Of a DNA stretch of 37,979 nt, positions 17,684-26,700 are shown in pieces (position 1 is the first letter of the stretch; every line of letters begins with the position of its first letter). Source of the stretch: Corynebacterium sp. (lineage in GTDB: Bacteria > Actinomycetota > Actinomycetes > Mycobacteriales > Mycobacteriaceae); NCBI RefSeq assembly GCF_030532965.1, contig NZ_JAUNKC010000031.1:1-37979 (forward strand), read 5' to 3'. The translations under genes were made by a program, and so were the position numbers. The notes under the pieces were generated by a model. That model saw nothing but the letters and a program-made list of their open reading frames with translations, made no database searches and was not told where the DNA came from.

Positions 17684-20419
17684 TTACTGCACGCGCCCTC
17701 GTCGAATCGTTACGACTCCGATTGCGCACATTATAATTGCCAGGGCAATGATCCCCACAACTGGAGATCCCGTTGATGCCAATCGTTTGGGTTGGTTTTG
17801 TCCCTTTGGAGCATAAGCCAGCGCATTGTTTCCTGCGGATCCATCGGAAACCTGCTGGCTTATCGTGGGGTTTTTATCAATGCCTTTGTCGGGTGCTGGT
17901 GGTGCGGTTCCTGGCTTATGTGTGGGTTTCCCATTCGGCGAAAGGATCGATTCCCTGATAATGCGCAACAGTGGAATCATGATTATTGGTGCTGCCGGAA
18001 CCAGAAAAGCGAGCCACGGAAAATACGAATTTTCCATCGTAATGACGCGCATGTTGTTCGCATCCGACTGTTCAATAGTGAAGAAAACGTCGTTTGGTGC
18101 CTTATGTATAAAGCCGCTGCGCGCCGCCTTTTTGGTATCTTCCGAGACCACACATGTAGTGCCCACTGGAAACACCACAGGAACAGCTACTGGCACCCCA
18201 TCTGCTTTTGCGCTTATACGACCTGTCGACTGCGTACTGTTAGGTAACGTGCACCGGTAATTAAAGCTAAAACCCTCGTCATTGTCAAGGACAATTAAAC
18301 CAGTGACTTTCTTGGCAATCGCAAACGAACCTACACTCCGACTGTATGTATTGGTGAAAACTACTTCAGGCATTGCTGCCGTTGCAACACTGACTGTCTG
18401 ATCCTGCGGCTTTTGCCAGGAATACCCTGGATGCTGTGCGTCTAATTCGGTAAATGTGCAACGGGTGCCGATGGGAAGCTCCCGGGTTTCGGCGAGTGAT
18501 CCGTTTCCTTTAACAACAAGTATCTCGCCCTTCGGCGCAAAGGCACCTGTGTATGCAGGCTGGCAGGTGTAGCTAATGTTGTAGTTTTTTGCAGCTAATA
18601 GGGCTGTATCGCCATCAGAAACTACGTTCTTTCGAACACTGATTTTTGCCACAGCAGCAGTGTAGGTATTAACTGCTTTGATCTTGACTGTGGGCTCCGG
18701 TTGCCGCTGTGATGGCACCCGGAAACGCACCTTCTCTCCTTGCGGAACAACCGAACCATTGACGCTAAATGTTGTGGTACGGGTGGCATTATCAATATCG
18801 CCAGCATTTTCTGTGATTTCACACTCCCCTGTGGGGATGTCTGAAATGGTTGCTGCGGAACCGGCGGCAACGGAGACGGTATCAGTTACTACTGTTTTAG
18901 CGGCATCGTCACCCACACAGGTATAAGTGAAATCGAAGCGTCGGGGTGCGAGTGCCTGGGCATCGCCTGCTACTTCCTTGGCCAAGCTAAATCCACCTTT
19001 ATTGCGGATATAATTACTCGTCGATGTGATGATTAGTGGTTGACGTGGATCAGTCACGGTAAATGTCTGGTGGTCAAAACCTACTGCATGGCTATAGCCA
19101 GATCGTTCGGCGCTTTCCTCGGTCAGCCTGCATTGCTCGTTAATCGGGATGTTAGAAACTGGGGAACTCAGCGTTCCGTTACCGGCTACAACAAGTTGGC
19201 CTTCTTTAGCTCCGCATTGCCAGTTGATGGTGAAAATATCGTCAGTATCCCGGCGGGCTCCATCTACATTCACGATCTTTTTCACCTGGAATGCTCCGGT
19301 GTTGCGAACATAGTGATTTGTGAGCTGAACTGTTTGCGCCCCTTCGGCTGGATCGCGAATTGTCACGACTTCAGAGGGCTCGAATTGTGGCGGGTTTAAC
19401 CTATACTCACCGCCAGGAATCGTCGCTGTCGAAATATCTTCCATTAAGGTGCATGTGGTGCCTACAGGCAACGGCTCGGATTCCTGGGTTTGATTGTTTT
19501 TCAACGTCATGGTACGTATCTCCGCCGACGCGTTCAGGGCAGCATCAGGTGCAACACAGCTGTAGCGAACCTGAAATTCGTGGTTTTCGGGGAGTTCAGC
19601 GACACCAGTGACTACTTTATGCACGCTAAAAGTACCAGTGGCCGGGCCGGTTTTGGGGATAAAATGATTGGTGAATTCCAGGCGCTGTACTCCGGCGAAC
19701 GCATCGACTGTCACGGTTTGCGCAGGCGGCGGAACCCATTCGAAATTACCAAGGTTCATCTGTGGCCGTTTTTCGGTCACGGTACAGGTGTGTTCGTTGG
19801 GGATATCTCCTGACCGTACCGGTAACGGTGCATTCAACGGGACACGCATCGTTATTGGACCAATTGGGTCACCATATTCCCTGTCGCCGTCGCAGGAGTA
19901 TTCAAATTCGAATACCTGATCTTGGGGAATTACTAATCCCGGTGGTACAACTATTTCTTTTCGGATTTCAAACCATGCAGGCCCAATCACAAATTTATTG
20001 GTCACTTCAACATCTTTAATTTTTCCTTGTTCGATGACCACAGGAGGGATGTCACCAGGACGCCATACGTAGCCTTCGGCGCTAAATAGCGGCTTATCTT
20101 CTCTGATAAGACAGGTATAGCCAGCTGGCAATTCTTCGGATTCTGTCCTGTTACTGGTTGTGTAATCTATTACCAGTACTTTTTCTGGTAGCTCGTGCTG
20201 ATCTTTGTGGCAGGTATATCTGAATACGAAGCTCTCACCTGGTGGTACTTCAATATAGTCAGGTGAAAGGTGTTTTATCAGTCTGAATTTTCCAGTACCC
20301 GTCTCTTGTGCTTCTGAAGTGCGCACAGATACCACAACGGCAGACAAGAGCGTTAGCACAATTGCGAGGGAAAGCCAGACACGGGGCATTCTTTTGCGTT
20401 GGTGCGACTGCGTTGCCAT
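17684..20419 (-). CDS. LAxTG cell-surface protein with seven DUF5979-type domains
   Basis: This 911-residue exported protein begins with a basic region and signal peptide (WLSLAIVLTLLSAVVVSV, cut near AQE). Seven tandem Ig-like domains of about 95-115 residues follow. Each opens with a strand like GSFAIAKKVTG, has a YxC in the middle, a TCxxxE element, and closes TNxYx: the DUF5979 pattern. Domains 4-5-6 form an A-B-C trio and domain 7 a D type, as at the end of the larger paralogue. A hydrophobic stretch (WLAFLVPAAPIIMIPLL), a Pro-rich linker, LASTG near residue 879, a final membrane span and RRGR complete a class E sortase-type signal. ATG at 20419 has GAGAGGG 5 nt upstream; the preceding GTG at 20422 is also possible. 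It probably acts as a cell-wall adhesin or stalk. No sortase gene is in view. Confidence 0.88.
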   Translation of the reverse strand: MATQSHQRKRMPRVWLSLAIVLTLLSAVVVSVRTSEAQETGTGKFRLIKHLSPDYIEVPPGESFVFRYTCHKDQHELPEKVLVIDYTTSNRTESEELPAGYTCLIREDKPLFSAEGYVWRPGDIPPVVIEQGKIKDVEVTNKFVIGPAWFEIRKEIVVPPGLVIPQDQVFEFEYSCDGDREYGDPIGPITMRVPLNAPLPVRSGDIPNEHTCTVTEKRPQMNLGNFEWVPPPAQTVTVDAFAGVQRLEFTNHFIPKTGPATGTFSVHKVVTGVAELPENHEFQVRYSCVAPDAALNASAEIRTMTLKNNQTQESEPLPVGTTCTLMEDISTATIPGGEYRLNPPQFEPSEVVTIRDPAEGAQTVQLTNHYVRNTGAFQVKKIVNVDGARRDTDDIFTINWQCGAKEGQLVVAGNGTLSSPVSNIPINEQCRLTEESAERSGYSHAVGFDHQTFTVTDPRQPLIITSTSNYIRNKGGFSLAKEVAGDAQALAPRRFDFTYTCVGDDAAKTVVTDTVSVAAGSAATISDIPTGECEITENAGDIDNATRTTTFSVNGSVVPQGEKVRFRVPSQRQPEPTVKIKAVNTYTAAVAKISVRKNVVSDGDTALLAAKNYNISYTCQPAYTGAFAPKGEILVVKGNGSLAETRELPIGTRCTFTELDAQHPGYSWQKPQDQTVSVATAAMPEVVFTNTYSRSVGSFAIAKKVTGLIVLDNDEGFSFNYRCTLPNSTQSTGRISAKADGVPVAVPVVFPVGTTCVVSEDTKKAARSGFIHKAPNDVFFTIEQSDANNMRVITMENSYFPWLAFLVPAAPIIMIPLLRIIRESILSPNGKPTHKPGTAPPAPDKGIDKNPTISQQVSDGSAGNNALAYAPKGQNQPKRLASTGSPVVGIIALAIIMCAIGVVTIRRGRVQ

Positions 20420-20448
20420 CACGACCCTCTCTATAAAAGTTGATTCTT

Positions 20449-20473
20449 AAGGAGGCAGCTGTCCTGCCTCCTT
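20449..20473 (-). other. Hairpin in the leader of the smaller surface-protein gene
   Basis: A perfect 10-bp stem (AAGGAGGCAG / CTGCCTCCTT, 5-nt loop) lies about 30 nt upstream of the start. It falls inside the leader if transcription begins at the TATAAT (20542-20547). It may be a leader element, or the far end of a terminator region for the upstream gene; on the minus strand no T-run follows at once. Confidence 0.45.
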
Positions 20474-20541
20474 TCTTGAGTTATCGGCAGGTGGAAAAAC
20501 AAAAGCCCGAAAACTTCCCCAAAAAATAAATCGGTAATGAA

Positions 20542-20547
20542 ATTATA
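20542..20547 (-). promoter_or_regulatory. Consensus -10 element upstream of the smaller surface protein
   Basis: A perfect TATAAT on the minus strand lies in an AT-rich block about 120 bp upstream of the gene. A TTGACA also exists (20571-20576) but at 23 nt it is too far for a normal pair. The rest of this 340-bp gap holds the two hairpins described separately. Confidence 0.35.
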
Positions 20548-20707
20548 CTTAATTTTTAATGAAATAAAAATGTCAAATCCCCATCAAGGCCTCAGTGATT
20601 CACTACCTGCCCCACAAAAACCCAATATGTGCCACAACTGTATCTATACAACCGCCCAGCAGGATGACCAAAACTTAACAAATATTAAAGAATTGCCTCC
20701 CTAATAG

Positions 20708-20750
20708 TGATGGCGGTGAACCACAGTATCTCTGTAGGTCACCGCCATCA
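20708..20750 (-). terminator. Long hairpin after the giant surface-protein gene
   Basis: A 12-bp perfect stem (TGATGGCGGTGA / TCACCGCCATCA) with further inner pairs lies 15 nt after the stop of the 2.5-kilo-residue gene. It lacks a T-run on the minus strand, so it may block RNA decay or work with Rho rather than act as a classical intrinsic terminator. Confidence 0.5.
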
Positions 20751-20764
20751 AAGGGGGCAAATAA

Positions 20765-23700
20765 TTAGGAGCGTCGTCGTATCACTAGGCTACCCAGCAA
20801 CAAGAGAACCAGTCCCAGAAGCCCTAAGGCCAGAACGGTTTCCGAAGTTCCTGTCTGCGCCAGTTTCTTTATCCCTTTACCGACCTTCAGCCCATCAGCT
20901 TTCGGGCCTGTCGGTTCTTGTTCCTTTTGCGGAGCAATAACCGGCGGCGCTGGTGGCGCTGGCTTGGTTACCGCATTGACCACAGGCACAACCAGTAATC
21001 CAACGACAGCCAGGATGCCCGGAATAATCGTCACGTAGGTGTTCGACATCTCATAGACCGGCACCTTTGTGGCGCTTTCGATGGTGAACTTGCTATCGCC
21101 CTCGTAGGTGTGGACAAATAGGGGCCGTTTCGCGCTTGGCTGATCCTGGTCCACCTCACAGGTGGTGCCCAATGGGAAGCGGCGCGGAATTTGTACCACC
21201 GTGGAGTCACCGGTGACTGCCATTTGTTCCTTGTAGATCTGGCCGCGTGGGTCGGTGCAGGAATAGTTCACGTAGAACTTGTCCTTCTTAAACCACGGCC
21301 AGCCGTAGACGTGAACCCGTACTGCAAACGTACCGGTTTCGCGTCGATAAGCGTTGTCGAAGGTCACGGTCACAGGGTCGTTACCAACCGTGACTTCCTG
21401 CGGTGTCGGCGCAACCCACTCGAATCCTTCGTGCGGTGCTGCTTCCTCCGTGATGGTGCATGTGGAATTCACAGGCATCTCATCGCTCCACGCGGTCGTG
21501 CCATCAGCTTTCACCGTTAAAGTGCCGCGCGCTCCAGCTACACCTTCAAACGGTGCGGCACAGGTGTAGCTGAACCGGTATTCCTTATCAGCCAGCAGGT
21601 TGTCGTCGAAATCGGCGGTAGCTTGCTTAAGCACACCAAACTTCGACAAGACCGGCGCGTAGGAGTTCTCCGCTTTAATGTCTACTGTGACACCCTTGGC
21701 AACTTGAGTCGTCACGGACTTGGTCGCCGTGGTCTCACCGCCGCCTACGCTTATCGACGTCGCCAACGTCGCATTCGCCACAGCACTGTCATGCTCGGTC
21801 ACGGTACATTCACCGGTTGGAATATCCGAGATGGTGACCGAGTTATTGGCCGAGACCGTTACGGTATCCGAGATGCGGGTTTTCGCCGCATCATCTCCGA
21901 CGCATTCATAACCGAAGGTGAAGGATCGCGGCGCTAGGGCCGCCGCTGCACCCGTAACCACCTTGGAAATCCGTAAGCTACCGACATCACGGGTGTAAGT
22001 ATTGGTCAAAACCACGGGGTCAATCGGGGCAGTGCCCACATCGATCCGGGACGCTGGCGCAAAGACAGCGTTCAGCGTGTAACCATCTCGGTTCTGGTTC
22101 TTTTCTTTCAGCGTGCAGACAGTTCCCGTCGGAATATCCCCGATCACAGCCTGGGTCTTGCCGTCACCAACAACGTCGAGCGTGCCCTTCTTATCGCCGC
22201 AGGTGTAATCCACAGCGAAGGTTTCTTGGGTAGGCGTCACAGCCGTGCCCACAATCACCTTCTTGATCACCGCAACCCGGTTGGTCTTGCGCACGTATTC
22301 ATTACGCACCTCAACCCGGGCAGGCTGTTGGGCGTTGCCGACAACCACTCGCTGTGGCTGCGGCGCGGTCCATGTGAAACGTTCATCTTCGACGGGCCGT
22401 TCGGTGATCGTACATTCGGTGCCGACCGGCATCGATGGGCTCACCGCCGACTTGCCTTCGGTAATTGTCAGCTCGCCTGGCTGCGCCGGTGCGCCTGGGA
22501 AGGATGGCGTGCACTGATAATCAACGACGAAAGTCTTATCAGCCAACAGTTCCTTATCCCGATCAGCGGTTACCACTTTCACCACTTCGAAGGTGCCTTC
22601 GTCCGCGATGTAGGTATTGGTTGCCGAAACTTGAGCCGTCGCACCTTTTGTCACTGTGATGGTTGCCGTATCGGCTGGCTGCGCCACCTGGCCGTTGACG
22701 CTAAATGCCACATCGACGCGACCATCTTTGATCGTGTGGGCTTCCTCGGTGATCGTGCAGGTTCCGGTCGGAACATCTGCAACGGTCTTAATCGGCTCAG
22801 TTTTGGTCACCGTCACTTTTCCATTGTGCTTGGTGCGCTGTGCATCGTCACCTACACACTGGTAATTGAAGGTGAAGCTGTCTGGCGCCAATGCCGCAGC
22901 GTTACCGTCGATCACCTTCGAGATGCTAAATCCACCGTTCTCCCGCACGTAGGTATTGGTCAGCGTGACAGGCACTACCTGATCCTTTTGCGCAATCACT
23001 ACCTGGGCCGGGTTAAATTGTGACACCACATCGTAGCCGTCGCGCTGCTTGAGCGTTTCGGTGAAGGTACAAGTGGTACCGGTAGGAATGTCACCAACTA
23101 CCGTTGGGGTTGTTCCGTCACCTTTAACGTCCACGATGCCGGTTTTCCCACCACAGGTGTAGGACACCTGGAATGGTTCGTCGCTTGGTTGCGGTTGACC
23201 ATCAACAACAACCTTCTTAATCAGGCCAAAGCTACCGATGTCGCGGGTATAGTCGTTGGTCAAGGTAACCTCCGTCACCGCAGGTGCGGTACCGATGACT
23301 ACCGAGTCCGACGGATCGAAGCTTGCAACCTCGGTAAAGCCGGTTACCCGGTTCGCAACCGGTGTTTCCTGCAGTCTGCAGACGGAACCTTCCGGCAACA
23401 GTGGCGAGGTCTCGCTACCGTCGGCTGGCACCTGCAACCGGCCAGTGATCGCCGGACTGCCTGGCTGTGCCTTCGGGTCCACGCACTCGTAGGAAACCTC
23501 GAAGGTTTGGCCTTGCGCTTGATCCTGCAAGCCGTTGATCGCCTTCGTTACCTGGAACGAACCCTGCTTCCGGGTGTAGGTATTGGTCACCGTTACTTCC
23601 GCACCGGTGTTTTCCGCAACCTGCGCACGGGTGCCGAGGTTTTGCGCCAATGCGTATCCGTCACGATCCGCTAGATCTTCACCGGCCACGCGGCATTCCG

Positions 23701-26700
23701 TTCCAATTGGGAAGAAGCCCACAACGGTGGTTTGCCCGGCAGTTACCGGCACCTTGCCCTGGGCCGGAACAACGGGTGCCGCTGCCTCCTCGGTTTGCTT
23801 TCCTTCCACGTCACAGGCGTACGAAATCTGGAAGGTATCGTCGCCGGTGGAACCGTTTGCAACAACCTGCTTGGTGATCTTAAACGGTGCCGCTGGCTTG
23901 CCGTAAGTATTGACAACGGTGATCGCCATTGTTTGTTCCGCATCACTAGCGGTAACAACAGCGGGGTTGTCTATCGACGGGTGATCCGACACGGCCGTAA
24001 CCGCACCGTGGTTTTCGGTTTCCACCGCGAAGCATCTAGCGCCTAGCGGGAGCAGGACATCGCCCGGCATACCTTCGTTGGCGATGATGGTCTCGCCTTC
24101 GCCGGTGATCTGAACGTTTCGACGTTCAAGAATTTTATCGTCAGTATTCGCTGCCAGACAGGTCACGTCGAAACTGAAGGTCTTGTTGCGTACCTGGTCT
24201 TTTCCGGATTCGTCGCCAGCCAACCGCTTGACAATCTTCAGCTTGCTGCCGGTGTAGTTATTGCTGATTACCGCAGTCGCCCCGGATTGCGCCGGGTTCT
24301 GCGCGTTATAAGCAATGGTGACCTGTTGCGGCTGTAGCTGTCCTGCAACCGAATCGGATTTACCGACGGTGCGTTCAGTCACATTACAAGTGCTTCCCAC
24401 CGGGATATTTGGCACCGGAGCCGCTTGTTTGGTTGTTTCACCAGCCTGGAAACTAATTCTGCGGGTTTCCTTCAGCTGTTGCCCTGCACCGGTGGTACAT
24501 TCAATGCCAAATTCGAAGCTGTCCCCGGCCGCAAAAGTCGTGCCAGGTCCCGTGATTCGCTTTTCGACGATCAATTGCCCCAGCGCGTAGTATCCAGCAT
24601 CAATGCTGCGGTTATCATCCCCCGCTTCAAGCACAATCGGATCGGACTGTCCGGTCCCAGCATCAGCATTGGAGTCTGTGTTCACTGCCGCGCCGTCACC
24701 TTTAACGGTTCGTTCATGATGCGCTGGTTTGGAGAAGCTAATCACATACCCGTCTTGATTTGCCGCGCGCAGCTTCTCAAAGAGATAGGCACCATCACCA
24801 GACGTCTTCGTCTGACGGTTCACTGGGTTACCAAGATCATCCGTACCAGTGAGCGTGACATCGATATTGCCCAATGCCGGCTCATCCGTACGTTCCCCTT
24901 GGATTCCATCCCGGTTCATATCCAACCAGGTGTAATCACCGATCGTTGCGGCAATCACCCGTTCCGGACGCGGAATCGGGCCAACGGTTTGGCTAAAACC
25001 GGTAGCGGAAGCCGCAACCTGGTTGACATAAACATCGCCTGCGGCGTTACCGATACCGACCATGTGGACATCGAACTCTACAACTTCGTTTGGCTCAAAC
25101 ACACCAGGACGTTGCACCCGCAAACCAGTTACTTCACCGGCATTGGCTGGACATTCACCAGTACCGCTAACCTTTTGACCGTTTTCCGCACTATCACACC
25201 AGGTAGTAGCACCTGCGGCACCGTTTGATGGATGCTTCGGGTCAGGGCTGATCGTAGTGTTCTTTGTAAACAGAATCTTCACTGTCTGATTGGGCTTCTC
25301 ATTTCCTTTCTTTACTACCGTTTCGACGTAGTCGAAATCGCCAGAGAAATTCGTCTGAGTCTCACCTGGTGCTGCAACCCCCATGCGAGGCAACACGTCA
25401 ATGATATCTACATCGCTGACGTTAGTTGCACGAGGAAGCGTGTTGGTCACCCGAACCCGCCACTTGTTTAATTCTTTATTCTGGTTATTTGCGTCATTGA
25501 GCTGAACAACAGGGGTGAGCGCTTCCTTGGCAAGCTTGATGCCCGCCGGGTTAGTGATCTGAATCTGGGCATCATTTCGGCGAACTTTACGCAACGATGC
25601 ATCATCAGCGGCCCAAACATAAGCAACGTTATTGAAAGTACCCGAATCAGCAGCTTCCCTTACCTGAGCTTCAAGGATGATCGGTTCGATTTCGGTATTG
25701 ACCTCATGCTGCGGAAACTCCCAGCGCAAGTACGTCTCATCAGCAGCACAAGCGTTGGTACCTGCTGCTTCACCAGGAGCTTGAGTCACTCCAATTTTCG
25801 CATCACCTGGGGTACTGCCCTCTTCAATGACACTAGGTTTCCGAGAAGCATTGCGATATACCAGTGCCTTTGGCAAACAATCCTCCACCCACACATCCGT
25901 ATGACTACCACGCGCCGAGGACGGCGAGGTAATGGTGGGACGAATTTGGTATTCGACAGTGTCTTCACCCTGCAATTGCGGCGGAGTATCGCTAAACGAA
26001 CCAGATGTGCCTTTACGAACGGTCTTATCGATTCGTGCTTGCACAGAGCCGTAAATCAAACGGTCACCCGCAGCACCGGAATGTTTAGCAGGATCATATG
26101 ACGAAACTTTAGCGCTCTTCTTGTCGGCCAATACCCCTTGAAGGTCAAGGTTTTGGTTAGGAACCTCTTTCAGCGATACCCAGTTGGGAATAATATCCCC
26201 TGGTGGGTTATCAGTCTTGGCAACTTTTTGTGCGATGGAGATCGCAATACGACTACCAGCACCAACGGAAACAGAATTGGCTACCGGGCCCGGCAAAACC
26301 GTATGAATACGAACCCGACCTACCCCAGTGAATACTCCCTTGGCAAGCTCGCCGGCATCGTTACCCGGAACATCTTCTGGATTGTCGTACCACTGAATGT
26401 TGTTATCGTAGCAATCCGAATTATTCCCAGGAGAACCGCTCTCAGCTGCGTATTGAACCTTGATAGCTGGAACCTCAGATGCACTGGTTGCCCACCGAGT
26501 TCCTCCGGATCCATCAGCTATATTGTTGTACCCAGAAATCCACACTGGCTGGCCATTAGAAGGCACACCCTGTAAAAAGATATTCCGATGCTTGGATGCA
26601 GGAATATCCTTACGCATCAGATGCAAACGCGTTTTATCCCAGGCATCACATGTCACCAGCGAAATATCTGCGGGCAGTTCTGGAAGCGAACCAGAAATTT

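Noticed and set aside
20542..20576. TTGACA and TATAAT as one strong promoter
   Set aside because: The spacing is 23 nt, outside the working range, so only the -10 element was kept.
21080..24600. Recurring similar DNA segments that could suggest a CRISPR array or satellite repeat
   Set aside because: The repeats are about 300 bp long, diverged and in frame; they encode repeated protein domains.
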